Positions 1 to 11,108 of a stretch of DNA of 64,000 nucleotides are shown in pieces. Each line of letters starts with the position of its first letter. Positions within the stretch are counted from its first letter, which is position 1. Made by a program: the position numbers and the translations under genes. The DNA comes from Vandiemenella viatica (lineage: Eukaryota > Arthropoda > Insecta > Orthoptera > Morabidae): positions 50,384,610 to 50,448,609 of the forward strand of contig CM061920.1 of assembly GCA_031002005.1 (NCBI GenBank). Direction: 5' to 3'. Under the pieces are notes generated by a model. That model worked only from the letters and a program-made list of their open reading frames with translations, searched no databases and was not told the origin of the DNA.

Positions 1-151
1 GGCCTTTTTGAAGGAAGCATTCCGGCATTCGCCTGGAGAGATTTGGGGAAACCATGGAAAACCCAAATCTGGATGCCCGGACGAGGATTCGAACCCGCGT
101 CCTCCCGAATGCGAGGCCAGAACGTTAACCGTTCACCCACCACGCTCGGTA
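1..151 (-). mobile_element. tRNA-derived SINE, cut by the window edge
   Basis: Reverse-oriented SINE. Read on the minus strand it has a tRNA-like head with a B-box-type GGTTCGAATCC, followed by the conserved body (GGGTTTTCCATGGTTTCCCC and CTCCAGGCGAATGCCGGAAT). The head ends at a TTCCCATTGG site at 152-161. The same site flanks the matching SINE in the second copy of the 5.4-kb repeat (43170-43408), so the SINE was already present before the unit was duplicated. The SINE tail lies beyond the left edge. Confidence 0.85.
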
Positions 152-161
152 TTCCCATTGG

Positions 162-2347
162 ATTAAGTGTATAGCGATTTTTGAGCTGAGCTGAGCTGAC
201 CGCTAAACGGGAATTGTCTCCAAAATGAAGGAAAATAAAATAAGAGACTTCTTTTGCTTGGGGTATGTATAGGCCCTAGTGCTTAGTGTAATTTTAAAGA
301 CAAAATAAAAACTATACAAATGGAAAATCCTAAACAGGCTGTTGGAGTCTGATGGTCTTTTGTATTATATTAAATTCCTTTCAAGAAACGAAAATTTCTA
401 AAAGTTCCAAGTTCTTTTTTTGTCACGGTTCTTTCAGCTGCTTGTTGCTACTTATGAATATCCATTCAGAAAATCGGCCCGTCCAGGACATTCATGACGT
501 CTTACATCCCCACCAGTTCTGTCGAAGTTTTATCCTGTTTGGTTCCCAGATATGAGAGAATCAGGGGGGGGGGGGGGAGAAGGAGGCAGCAGACGAGAAT
601 TCCAAGTACAGGACGGACTTAGGTCCTCGGGACTCAGTGACAAGTTTCATTTTAAATATTGTTAATTGCCACCTAGCACCTGTCCCAATGGCTCTACGCT
701 CCTACTTTTGCATTATGCTAATATTTACTTTAAATTCTTGCACATTTTGAGGTAACTTGTCCAAAACCTTCCTTGATACTTCATTTTACTTCGTGATACC
801 CTTACGTAAACGAATATTATCCCACTATCGGGGTATTATTCCAAATGTATGCCTTTTTAGACACCGAGCCGTCTCTTCACGCCACTCCTGTCTTCCAACG
901 ACTCTCAACCCAACTCCTTCATCTCATCATTAACTTATTGCGTTCAAAATTAATTTACTCATAAGTATCTAGTTGATCTCTAACTCTTGTATGTCCTAAT
1001 CCCATCAGCAGTAATGAAAGGCCGATTGAGTGGCAACGTGGCTACCGGTTAACGTCACGTCTTACAGTGAAATTTAAACGAATTTCTGAGGTATTTTCAA
1101 ATCTCATGACGTCATACCCATGCGGTAATTCAAATGACGTGACATCACACATCCCAACTTTTTTTTTTAATACTGGGCACTGAATTCGATTCCTAATCTT
1201 TCAAGCACCAACGAAATAATTTTTTTAGTGCTTCCGAACAACACGAACCGGTATTCTTAGTGCAACTATACTTGATAGACTTGAAGTTTGTTCTACAATA
1301 TTTGGGTCATGCTCCTGGCACAGAGTTCGACATCGGGCTCCGGTATTATAAATCCGCATGGTTAAAATGACACACCGCGTTTCTGTACATATCCAATCTT
1401 CTTCATTTTTTTACGCATTAGATGACGGGGGCAAACTCCATAACAGTTTTGGTTCGGCTCCAAACACGGCGTTTAGGGAATTTAATTCGGTTTTTAAATC
1501 CATACTATTATTATTATAACGCTCCACGCCGCATTAATTGATTGGATTCGGGTCCTGAGGACTATTATTGTTGATGATTCTGGACGGGAATATAACTATA
1601 AATGATGTCCCTCTTTGGTTATTCTGCTATTTTTTATGCTGGATCGAGGCACTTTTTCATGTTCTGAACACCGGGCCCCGATCTTTTGGTCTAATTTTGA
1701 TGGAACTAAGTTTGGTGGATGTTGAAGATGAATTATTTTCAGACTTAAAGCCATGATGTTTCCAGTAGGTTCAGAATATAGACGTTGCAGCTACTGGTTC
1801 TCTTTTTCTTGAGAGTGACGACTCTTTAATTCTGCTCAACCTGCTGCTAAATGATGAAATGTCGCAGTCTTGAACACGATACATGTAGCACTTCTCATTT
1901 TTTTTTCTTTGCAAACACTTGTGTTTTCTCGCACACAACTTTAAGATGTATGTATCAAAGCACTCATAGCACTGAAAACGAAACGATTTACATGTTTGTA
2001 TTGTTAGTATGAGCTATCCAAGACAACGTCTAATTTTCCCGCATAAATGCTGCCAATTTTTGAGTTTCAATTGAATTAACGGATTTCACAACCAAATCTG
2101 AGACCTAACTTGAGAGCCTAATGTACCTAACGAGAGAATGGAATGCGTGACAAAACATCTAATTTTCTAAGTTTTTCAAAAAATCGATGCATTTATTTTT
2201 CAAAACTAAAATACTGAATTGTTGTGGTATGAAATGACAGGAAAACATCTGCAATCGAAAGTTGTTGACTCCTCGAACCGATTGTTAGGCCGTCAAAAAG
2301 TGAAAAGGTGTAAATATGTAGAAGTACATTACCTGCTCCGCACTCAC
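162..2347. other. No recognised gene; body of long repeat
   Basis: AT-rich DNA with short ORFs only. It contains CTGAGCTGAGCTGA subterminal-type repeats at about 183-198, like those in the Harbinger derivative near 42.3 kb, and a G run at 567-582. Nothing else is recognisable, and the same content recurs in the second copy of the repeat. Confidence 0.6.
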
Positions 2348-2427
2348 CATTGACTGCTCTTGCCATCGGCGACGCTCCGTAGTCGCTGGTATCATCCGTG
2401 CAGAACTCCTCGCTCAGCTGGGCCACA
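2348..2427 (-). CDS. Candidate 80-bp internal exon, copy 1
   Basis: On the minus strand an 80-bp GC-rich block is bounded by a TTGCAG acceptor and a GTGAGT donor. It reads open as VAQLSEEFCTDDTSDYG followed by ASPMARAVN (26 whole codons, entry phase 2, exit phase 1). The block is identical base for base in the second copy (46060-46139), while the flanking sequence differs at several percent of sites, which suggests constraint or gene conversion. I do not recognise the protein family. It could be a real exon of a gene running off the left edge or an exon captured in a repeat. No neighbouring exon was found. Confidence 0.4.
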
Positions 2428-3480
2428 CTGCAACAGCACAACCAACACTACCTCAACATCAGATCCACGAAACACCCCGCAACCGCGATACCACAGCGGT
2501 GAGTTTCAGCCGAATCTCAGAATTATTACTCGGATCCTCCGAGTCAACCCGATTCGATAAGCAAGCAGCGGTGTTATCCGAGTCGATGCCGTGTCTGCCT
2601 TGCTTTCGGTTCATCACTTTTCTGTCAGCCGCGAGTGAGTTTGCTATGTGCTGTTCGGTGTATCAATCTGTGTGTTCTTTCAAACTGCTTATTAATTTGC
2701 TTGTGAATGAGTTGTAAAACAGACATTTTAAAAGAAAAAAACCATAAAAGCCAGTATGAAATTAAGTCGAAAAGTTGAATTAAATTGGTAACTAACAATG
2801 CATTACTGTTAAATAATGTGCAAAATTGTTGCCCTAGTGGTTTATGCGTTGTAATTAAGTGTCGCAATATTGTGCAATGAAAGTATTAGTTTTAATTACG
2901 TCGAGAAGGTGCTCGTTGTACAAGTGTGACTGCAAACAACTGCTAACGACAGTCTTAGGGAGTAGTTTTACCAGTGACGAAAACAACATCACATTAATAG
3001 GTTTACACCTGCAATACTTTTATTTATCTGATAATCATATGGACGTGTACACTATTCTCATTTACTTGCATTGCAAAAACAGGTATTTAAGGATTAGTTC
3101 CACACTGCAGATTGTTGCGTATTGTTTAGTTGTGGAACAAGTAAGTTAATGATGTAAGCAGCTCAGTAAAGTAGTTTTCTGGAGTCTTGTGACAATTTCT
3201 ACGTTCCTAGACTATGGTCTTAATCGTCTGTAGTACGATGTAGTAGTATCGTTTATTAATTGTCTGTAGTGTAGTGGATTTGTTTGCTAACCTTGTAAAC
3301 AATTGAGTAAAACACTCTACTAGTATTTTGTTACATTCAACGGTGATATAGTAGATAGTATGTGTACAGTTTTTCGTTTCACTGTTATTCATTATAAAGC
3401 CATTAAGCAGTTCACTTCAGTAATATACTGGTATTCTAGACGGAAACAATCATATCTGGAAAGTGTGGCTATTGCCTCAG
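2428..3480. other. No recognised gene; body of long repeat
   Basis: AT-rich sequence with only short, non-conserved reading frames. The same stretch in copy 2 (46140-47150) carries small indels that disturb those frames, so they are unlikely to be coding. Confidence 0.5.
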
Positions 3481-4430
3481 GGTCGTAACGAAAAGAGGAA
3501 ATTACGGTGATCGTGAAAAGTAGATTCACAGGGAGAATATAATGGAGAAGAAAAGGGAAAGCAAATGGGGCCCTTCCGTGGTATTGTTCACTTTGTTTCA
3601 GGGAAAGGAAACTTTCAGATCCTGAAGAAGCGATCAGGGAGATGGGCGAGCGAAACAGGGTGTAGGACAAAACGATCAGGAAGTAGGAAGAAAGAATTAG
3701 AAACGGGGGGTGGGGGGGAAGTGCCCTTCAAGTTTCAGCCTATAAAGGCAGGAAGAAAAGTTAAATAGAGAACAAGAAAGGATAGTTTGGAACTGGCAAC
3801 AGATTCAAGGGCAGGTACAGTGAACAGGAAGAAAGCGTCAGTTACATCAACAATTGTGGGGAGAAATAGGTTAGGGAAGAGCCAGTAAGGTGAAAAAAAC
3901 CTATGAAATAGAGTGGTGGAAGGAAAAAATACGACAGGAATTTTTCTGTTAGGTAGTAGCCATGGAAGAGAGGTAGGGCCACTTTCACATAATCAATTAA
4001 GCACAGGCTACCCGGTTACAAGTTTTCCACACGTAGCCAACATTTGGTAAGGCAATATATGATATAGGATCTCTTTGTAGGGTTTTCATTAAGAAGTACA
4101 GACTGGTGATAGGGAGGGGTTCGTGGAATAGTATTTATAGAAACGTCAGTTATAATAAAAAGGAGTAATGTGATTAAGGAGAGACAGCATCCTAGAGTCG
4201 AGCTCGTGCAGTTTGCATGGTGGGCCGCAGTCAAGGCGGGTAAATATGAAGACAGAGGTTTCGCTTGGGAGAGGTGTTAGTTATGTCTTGGGGGTTGTAC
4301 CTGTGGACCCCTTTCCTAGGTGGGGTTTCAGTAGGCATGGGTTACACCTAAACAGAAGGGGTAAGGAGAGGGTTTCTGAATTGTTATCCAAAGATGTGAC
4401 TGTACCTGTTGTGTTGAACTGTTGAAGAAA
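3480..4430 (+). pseudogene. CR1-like LINE ORF1 relic (copy 1)
   Basis: Frameshifted remains of a LINE first ORF of the zinc-finger plus esterase type. Around 3565-3720 the frames give CSLCFRERKLSDPEEAIREM followed by charged coiled-coil repeats, matching the better preserved copy at 12.45-13.4 kb. SSHGREVGPL near 3957 corresponds to the SGNH-esterase GDSHGR block. 4213-4425 is open and includes SRHGLHLNRRGKE, the C-terminal catalytic-histidine block of such esterases. Several stops and frameshifts interrupt the gene and no ORF2 follows. The domain assignment rests on family knowledge and motif reading. Confidence 0.65.
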
Positions 4431-4785
4431 TAATTATGGAAATTTAGAATACATGAAGCAGATAACTGACGAATTAGGCTATAAGAGTTATGCAGAGATG
4501 AAGAGATTAGCGCAAGACAGGAAGAGATTGAATTTTACATCAAACCAGTCGACAGACTGACTATATGTATATTGCTGTCATCAGTCTATCGGCTGGTCTG
4601 ATGTATATCTGACATGCAAAAATTGACAGTAAGTATGTGAAACATTTCTCCGAGGATAAAGTTAAAAAAGAAAAGGTAAATCGTATCACTGAATATTAGG
4701 TATGTAAACGTCTCCATAATCTTCAGATTTCTCATGGAAAACGAAGGAGTTGTTTGTGAGTGAGGAAAGATGAGTATTAATATCG

Positions 4786-5408
4786 TGGTTCACACTACAG
4801 ACGAGGCCAGGTCAGATCAAGTCAAGCCAGCGCAAAGATCACAATGCCTACACATGTAATCGCAAATCGAGCATTCTCAATGCATGTGTCGAGCCGCGAG
4901 CGATCAACAGCGGTCGAGACCGAAGCGCTCGTGGCTTCAGCTAGGGTAAGGTCACATCAGATCAACAAGGACGACGAACGTCAAATATAGCTCGTTCGGA
5001 TTTCAGTCAACTGTATGATTTTACTCGTGAAATATTTTGCGATTCGTCACACAAAACAACATTATAAAACTTTAACATAGTGAACAAATGCTTAATTATT
5101 CCATAAAAAATTATAAAACAGAACAATATTAAACAGTAAGAATAAATAATCGCATAAAGTTGATCATTTTATATTGTTCTTGTCGAAAATACTTCCAGTT
5201 TAATGTGGAAAATTCTACTTCTTCTTGCTGAGTTTCGAGAATGCAGCCAGGACTATCGTCTATTTTATCTTGAGGAAACAAATTCTATGGATCAAAAATC
5301 GGTGTGATTTAAATTATCATATAGTGAAATGGCGTCATGTATGATTTTACCTAACCTGATTGCAAGTATGACTGCTGCTGCTGCTGATCTGACCCGATCG
5401 TACCTTGA
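4786..5408. mobile_element. Harbinger-like terminal segment, right end lost in gap
   Basis: It begins GGTTCACACTACAGACGAGG and continues with AGGTCAGATCAAGTCAAGCC, matching the left end of the element at 48476-49127. That copy has the inverted end GATTCACACTAGAGATCAAG. Here the right end falls in the N gap. The interior keeps a minus-strand peptide stretch, LAIRLGKIIHDAISLYDNLN, possibly a transposon gene remnant. Class assignment is by resemblance to the other Harbinger-type ends in this window. Confidence 0.5.
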
Positions 5409-6408
5409 NNNNNNNNNNNNNNNNNNNNNNNNNNNNNNNNNNNNNNNNNNNNNNNNNNNNNNNNNNNNNNNNNNNNNNNNNNNNNNNNNNNNNNNNNNNN
5501 NNNNNNNNNNNNNNNNNNNNNNNNNNNNNNNNNNNNNNNNNNNNNNNNNNNNNNNNNNNNNNNNNNNNNNNNNNNNNNNNNNNNNNNNNNNNNNNNNNNN
5601 NNNNNNNNNNNNNNNNNNNNNNNNNNNNNNNNNNNNNNNNNNNNNNNNNNNNNNNNNNNNNNNNNNNNNNNNNNNNNNNNNNNNNNNNNNNNNNNNNNNN
5701 NNNNNNNNNNNNNNNNNNNNNNNNNNNNNNNNNNNNNNNNNNNNNNNNNNNNNNNNNNNNNNNNNNNNNNNNNNNNNNNNNNNNNNNNNNNNNNNNNNNN
5801 NNNNNNNNNNNNNNNNNNNNNNNNNNNNNNNNNNNNNNNNNNNNNNNNNNNNNNNNNNNNNNNNNNNNNNNNNNNNNNNNNNNNNNNNNNNNNNNNNNNN
5901 NNNNNNNNNNNNNNNNNNNNNNNNNNNNNNNNNNNNNNNNNNNNNNNNNNNNNNNNNNNNNNNNNNNNNNNNNNNNNNNNNNNNNNNNNNNNNNNNNNNN
6001 NNNNNNNNNNNNNNNNNNNNNNNNNNNNNNNNNNNNNNNNNNNNNNNNNNNNNNNNNNNNNNNNNNNNNNNNNNNNNNNNNNNNNNNNNNNNNNNNNNNN
6101 NNNNNNNNNNNNNNNNNNNNNNNNNNNNNNNNNNNNNNNNNNNNNNNNNNNNNNNNNNNNNNNNNNNNNNNNNNNNNNNNNNNNNNNNNNNNNNNNNNNN
6201 NNNNNNNNNNNNNNNNNNNNNNNNNNNNNNNNNNNNNNNNNNNNNNNNNNNNNNNNNNNNNNNNNNNNNNNNNNNNNNNNNNNNNNNNNNNNNNNNNNNN
6301 NNNNNNNNNNNNNNNNNNNNNNNNNNNNNNNNNNNNNNNNNNNNNNNNNNNNNNNNNNNNNNNNNNNNNNNNNNNNNNNNNNNNNNNNNNNNNNNNNNNN
6401 NNNNNNNN
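5409..6408. other. Assembly gap, exactly 1000 N
   Basis: A run of unknown bases exactly 1000 long, a placeholder-like size. It lies inside the right end of the duplicated unit, where a repeat would be hard to assemble. Reading frames crossing it are meaningless. Confidence 0.99.
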
Positions 6409-7439
6409 AGCACGAACCCAGCTACGCCAATACGACCACGTGTGAAACATTCCCCATCACTGGACATACTACTTGCTCCACAATACACCTCATATATCAA
6501 CTCACATGCCTCCATTGCACCAGCTCTTATATAGGCCTCACTACAAACCCACTTGCTATCAGAATGAATGGCCACAGGCCAACAGTTTACACTAGCAATG
6601 AAGCCCATCCAGTGGCAAAACATACCAGTTCCCATAATCTCAACAATTTCAACAACTGTTTCTCAGTTAGGACGATCATACTTTACTCTGACACCACAAC
6701 CTCCTCTGAACTGCATAGGTGGTAACTAACCTACCAGAATATCCTAAACACCTGATATCATCCAGGCCTCAATCTCCAATAAGTCCCTCCCGTTAGGCCC
6801 ATCACTTATTATTTTTGTGGCTTATATTTATTTTTCCCACTTAAAGTTTCTCAAAATATGTTTTACAATATTTATATCCTCATCTAGTAATTATGTTGAT
6901 GTTCCCCCACCCCTCCAAAGATAAAAGGTCTTCAGCATAATCAATTATCAATCTAGTATTTGATCCCACCCCTTCCATACTACGATCTTTGCTGGCCATG
7001 CCGCGCTACCTCCATTCACCATACAGCCTTTGGCCCTGTCTGGTGTCTCAGTCTTAACAAGAATGAGACTAACTGTCGAAATATTGCATTTATTGTGTTT
7101 GTCTCTTTTATGTTCATCATTCCCAGCCACCTTCATCTGTGGTAAGTTTTGGTTCAAATTTCCCTATCCTTCCTTAGTTTTATCACCTTAAACCATTTTC
7201 CTGCTCATTGTAAGATATACAACATGTTTGGTTCCCTTGTGTTTTGCGCTACCCTTGTGGAAAGCCTCCTTCAATTACTAAGGTTTTGCAAATCTCCATT
7301 CCCTTGTGTAATTAATGTTATTTCCTACAAAGCTGACACCCAGTAAGTATAAATCCCAACCAATAGTAAGCATTCTACTCTCACCTACCTCTGAATTCTG
7401 TGTATAAATTTAATTTCTGCTCAAGAGCCTCATCTTTAT
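6409..7439. other. Unrecognised sequence after the gap
   Basis: 6409-6640 is open on the minus strand (includes MGTGMFCHWMGFIASVNCW and ACELIYEVYCGASSMSSDGE), but the frame enters the N gap and I do not recognise the protein. The rest is AT-rich with short frames only. The missing SAMHD1 C-terminal exons were not found here. Confidence 0.4.
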
Positions 7440-7800
7440 TATTAATTTTTCCAGTATGGTAAGTAGCCACCACCCTGATTTTTTTCTTTTTCATTACTCC
7501 TGGAATCTACCCCAAGTAACTTGTGGTCATGATCTATAAAAATCAGTGAACTGTAGTAGTCTTTGATAAACAGTACAAAAACCCCTCCTCCAATTGCTGC
7601 TCTATCTCTGTGATACACTCTGTAACCATAGAAAAAATTTAATTGTCTAGTACTTCTTCCTTTAACCAAGACTCTACACCTTTAATCACTTGTGGTTCGT
7701 CTATCTCTATTAAGTTTGCAAATTCTATTACTTTGCTCATTACATTTCTACAGTTTACAAGTAACCCTCTTATGACTAGCTTTGTAATAATTTCAGCATA
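7440..7800 (-). pseudogene. LINE endonuclease-domain fragment
   Basis: On the minus strand the start of a CR1-like endonuclease domain can be read: LLVNCRNVMSKVIEFANLI, then GVESWLKEEV, then after a frameshift YGYRVYHRDRAAIGGGVFVL. This matches the order LNCRS...TESWL...FRKDR..GGGVFV in the intact ORF2 of 34174-37113. The fragment is frameshifted and stops before the GDFN block, so it is a dead piece. Confidence 0.65.
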
Positions 7801-8079
7801 AACCTTCACGTTTCAAGTTCTTTGTTCATCAGTTACCATGACAGATTTGGTAGATGTTACAAGTTTGCAGGAGATAAAGCTGGTACAGCAATTTTCCTTA
7901 AGATTAAAATGTTATAGGATTGAAACACTATGTTCAGAGGACAAGTATGAGAATACAGTTCTGGGTTATATTTACAATGAAACTGACATAAATAATAACA
8001 ATCAATCCATCTGCAAACCATAAGCATATTTTATCTACACACAATGAATTAAAGAGAAGATGTTTTAGTTTGAATATTA

Positions 8080-8470
8080 ATTTCCAGAAAACAATCAGTG
8101 ACTGATATAATACGAGGATATAATCTTAAAGAAGCTGGATTGTCAATCATTGAAAACCAGGAGACGGGTGAAGAGAGAGGAGGCTATGTACCATGTGTAC
8201 ATTGCTGACAAGGCTTAGAAGGATAATGATAGAAGAATTAGAATTAGATCATGGGAAGGAAAAGATGACCTCAACCACAAGCTGTCACACACTTAATTTC
8301 AAACATAAAGCAATGCAAAATTTTTCTTTTGCCAGCAAATGGAGTCAGCAACTGGAATAAATTACCAAGAGAAGTGGTGAACAATTAACAAAAAACACTG
8401 AAAGAATTTAAAACTCATAAAGGGGAAAAGTAGGTGGGAGCGAAGAATAGCATTCAAAGACAAGAAAAAA
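8080..8470 (+). pseudogene. LINE ORF2 C-terminal fragment
   Basis: Degenerate plus-strand sequence parallel to the tail of the ORF2 fragment at 16.29-17.18 kb. Shared blocks are TGATATAAT/TGATATGATA, GGAAAAGATGACCT, and the stretch before and after AATAAATTACCAAGAGAAGT. Many stops are present. It is the 3' part of a CR1-like LINE without any catalytic segment. Confidence 0.6.
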
Positions 8471-8775
8471 CAAGAAATGGGAAAATAGCTGTATGTGGAA
8501 ACTGTTTTTATTGCAACAAGAGCTGAAAACTCTCTTTCTCAAAAATAACTGCTTGAAAAGGTTCAGTATAATCGCAGCATTTGCTGTGATATGCTAGGCT
8601 ACACTTTGTAATACTTAAACCAAAATGTTTGATTTATCCATTATATTAGAATCAAATTTGGCAGCAGCTTCATTTTTAATTTCCAAAGATTGCTCTTCAA
8701 GCACTGCATTGAGTAATTACAGGCCTCTGCAAATATTTTACATTTTCAGTGTTGCAACTTCTCAGTACTAACAAG

Positions 8776-8950
8776 GATGTCTCACAGGAAACTCACTAAG
8801 TATATGATATTAGAATAAAGGTTCTAAGAGGTGGTGAAGGAGACATAGTGTGTCTAACAGTATAGACCTAGGATACTCTCGGCATGGGCGGCAAATCTAC
8901 CTCTGACCGTGTGCCCCTTCTTGATATGTCTTCAGGGCCCCAAGTTTGAG
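8776..8950 (+). repeat. Dispersed repeat shared with about 62926-63045
   Basis: The blocks GGAAACTCACTAAGTAT and GGTGGTGAAGGAGACA recur in diverged form at 62926-63045 (GGAAACTCACCAAGTATGTG and GGTGGAAGGGACACAG). No coding capacity or termini were seen. Identity of the family is unknown. Confidence 0.5.
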
Positions 8951-9300
8951 AACCCATAATCCAAATTCATTAGTAACTGTTGGAGAATATGCTAGAAGAG
9001 ATCAAGAAATGAAATAAAAAAATTACTTTGAAACAGTAATATCATTATGAATGTCAATAAACAATAATGATGGAAATGCAATTATAACAATTTAGAAAAC
9101 AAGAAAAAAATAAAATCATAGAAAGTTTAGAAAATTCTAGGAGTTAAAAAGAAATGATGTACTTATGAGTTGTAACATTAAAAGATTTTGAAGTCTAATT
9201 TCAAGGATATGTTGATAAACTGATCCCCATCTGTAAAATCCAGAAAAGATGTTTATTTCTGAAAATACCCTGACATTCCTACAAGTCTTGTCTACAAGCA
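8951..9300. other. AT-rich, no feature seen
   Basis: A-rich sequence with no open frame of note, no inverted ends and no recognisable repeat. Confidence 0.5.
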
Positions 9301-9304
9301 GATC

Positions 9305-9710
9305 TTGTACATAAACAACTCTAACACTTTAAGCCACTGTGACACCAAAACCTACATCCTGCATGACCAAAGTAACAACTGGAGTCCCATATTTGTCACC
9401 CAGTTTTCTCCTGGTATTGAATTCTTTAACCTGACCTTTCACTGCGCATATGACTTTCTATTTTTTGGTGAAATGCACATCCTTTTCTTCAAATGCTTTC
9501 CCACTGCTGCCCACTCTTTTCCCCTTGCTGCAGCAGACCTCTCATCCAACAATATTCTGGTTCATGTGTACTTATCTCCTGACTCTTCCAAATATACACA
9601 GGGATTATTTCCCTACAATAAATCTCACAATAAAACTAGCAAAATTAATCCAGCCAAAACCACTACTCAAATTCTACCACTAAAGAAACCATCATTCAAA
9701 AAGTGACTTG
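9305..9710 (-). pseudogene. Possible pogo/Tigger-like transposase relic
   Basis: Minus-strand frames give GLLQQGEEWAAVGKHLKKRM and, after a stop, RLKNSIPGENWVTNMGLQLL. This resembles the CENP-B-type helix-turn-helix region of pogo-like transposases, where a G-x-DW-L/V-x-F-L-x-R pattern follows a charged helix. The plus strand is also open for 133 codons, but its composition (many N, T, S, F) looks accidental. No terminal repeats were found. The call is tentative. Confidence 0.35.
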
Positions 9711-10918
9711 CATCCTAATATATATTTTCTAGTTAATATACAGGCCTTATCATCAACTTAATTATTGTTTTGTTGTCTCCTCCTTGTAGTACAACAAATA
9801 TTACTTACTGTAAGTTGTATTAGCTAAAATTCATTTCATGGACTGCTGAAGCCAGCAGATTCTGCCAGATACTGCAGGCAGTGTTTATGTTTTATGAGTG
9901 GCCTTGGGCACTGTGATTGTTTAGGAGTGCTAGCAGGTCCTCTTAGCAGGCAAGTCAGTTGAATAAATAAAGTCTGGTTCTTAGAGGGCCACCCAAAGCT
10001 CATGAATAGAAGCCTTATTCTATATGCTGCCTTCGAAGGCAAATGCTTTTGATGCTTAAGCCAAATAAGTTAGTTTACTAGATCTGACTTAGGGAAACAG
10101 TTACATTCTCTTCCACACCTAACTAACCCTGAATATATCTTTACAACATGCTACTTTTAACTGTATACTGATCAGTTTGTTTCATAAACACCTACATCAC
10201 AAGACTTCACTTTTATTATTTCCAGTGTGAGTTTCTGGTTGCCTACTTTCCAACAAAATCCTTTGGCAAGAACCACTTCTTGCCTCAGCTACTGAACTTG
10301 TGTTTTGCAGGTTCTAGCAAAAGCTAAATGGCTACCATCTGAAATAGAACAGTAACTGTAATAGTTACACAAATTTTATTCATTCACAAAGAAATGTGCA
10401 CCTATCAGCCATATCATGTCTCTCTCAAATAACTTACCCTCATTTTTTAGATAATCGAAAGGCTTTTTTATTTATAATACTTGCAAATCTAAGAAAAGGA
10501 TCCAATCTATTCATGAACGCAGATATCAAATTTAATTTTACTCTTGGCAGTAATTTCAGGTAATTTTCCTTTTTAAGGTAAAATTACTTTCATACAATTT
10601 ATTATTTATTTATCTTATGGCCATGCACAACACAAAGCTATAGACTAGGTCATTTAAACTACATAAATCGATTTTCATACTCTTTTGCAGTGTTTTACAG
10701 GAGCATCCTGTACTTGAAAAACTAAGAAAATGACAAAGAATCAAAAAATGGAAAAAAGATATTTCTGTGCTGAACAGGATATGTTTATATATGGGAACGA
10801 AGGCTTTCCCGGAGTGAATGTTGGGACAGTTTTAAATACTTTTTTAATCCCTACAAAACCCGCTGGTACATTTTACTAAAAAAAACATTGTGTAAGTAAT
10901 TATTTTTGCAGAGCTCAC
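9711..10918. other. Downstream intron-like sequence of the SAMHD1-type gene
   Basis: AT-rich sequence following the 10919-11108 exon in gene direction. No further HD-domain exon could be read in it, so the remaining C-terminal exons must be to the left, in the gap, or outside the window. Confidence 0.5.
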
Positions 10919-11108
10919 CTTCCATGTTGGGTCATAACCGTGTACAAAGTGCTCCCAAGTATGTGAGAAGGGACCGTGTCCCAAGTCGTGGCAGAGACCG
11001 GCTAACTGGACACACAGTGCCTCCTCCTCTGTCACCAGGCGTTCTCCTGGTGGGTTGGCACAGTTCCTCTCCAGTGCCTCCAGCATCCGGCTTGCCAGAT
11101 AGCATACT
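10919..11108 (-). CDS. SAMHD1: SAMHD1-type dNTP triphosphohydrolase, HD-domain exon with the HD pair
   Basis: Internal exon of a gene for a dNTP triphosphohydrolase of the SAMHD1 family, which cleaves dNTPs to deoxynucleosides and triphosphate and limits nucleotide pools. The exon starts after a GTTGTAACAG acceptor and ends at a GTGAGC donor. It encodes VCYLASRMLEAL, then about 20 residues of variable loop, then ALCVQLAGLCHDLGHGPFSH, ending at DPTWK. LCHDLGHGPFSH is the metal-binding HD motif of the family. The first base completes a Gly codon begun by GG at the end of the exon at 17292-17466, giving the family's SLGVCYLA join. Later exons, including the distal metal-binding Asp, are not in the readable sequence. 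Confidence 0.92.

Larger units (their letters stand above)
1..5408 (+). repeat. Long direct repeat, copy 1
   Basis: This stretch matches 43258-49110 in the same orientation over nearly its whole length, by eye roughly 93-97% identical. Anchor pairs are 1/43258, 183/43442, 1040/44726, 2348/46060, 3565/47251, 4213/47904 and 4790/48480. The copies differ by indels: copy 1 lacks a SINE found at 43939-44211 and about 100 bp near 44390-44490, while copy 2 lacks about 24 bp near 46660. The repeat runs off the left edge of the window and into the N gap on the right, so its true ends are unknown. It may be a segmental duplication or two insertions of one large composite element. Confidence 0.9.

Noticed and set aside
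5292..6635. Long reading frames across 5409-6408
   Set aside because: They run through 1000 N and are artefacts of the gap.
9305..9706. 133-codon plus-strand protein
   Set aside because: Low-complexity composition with no domain, and the opposite strand carries transposase-like blocks.
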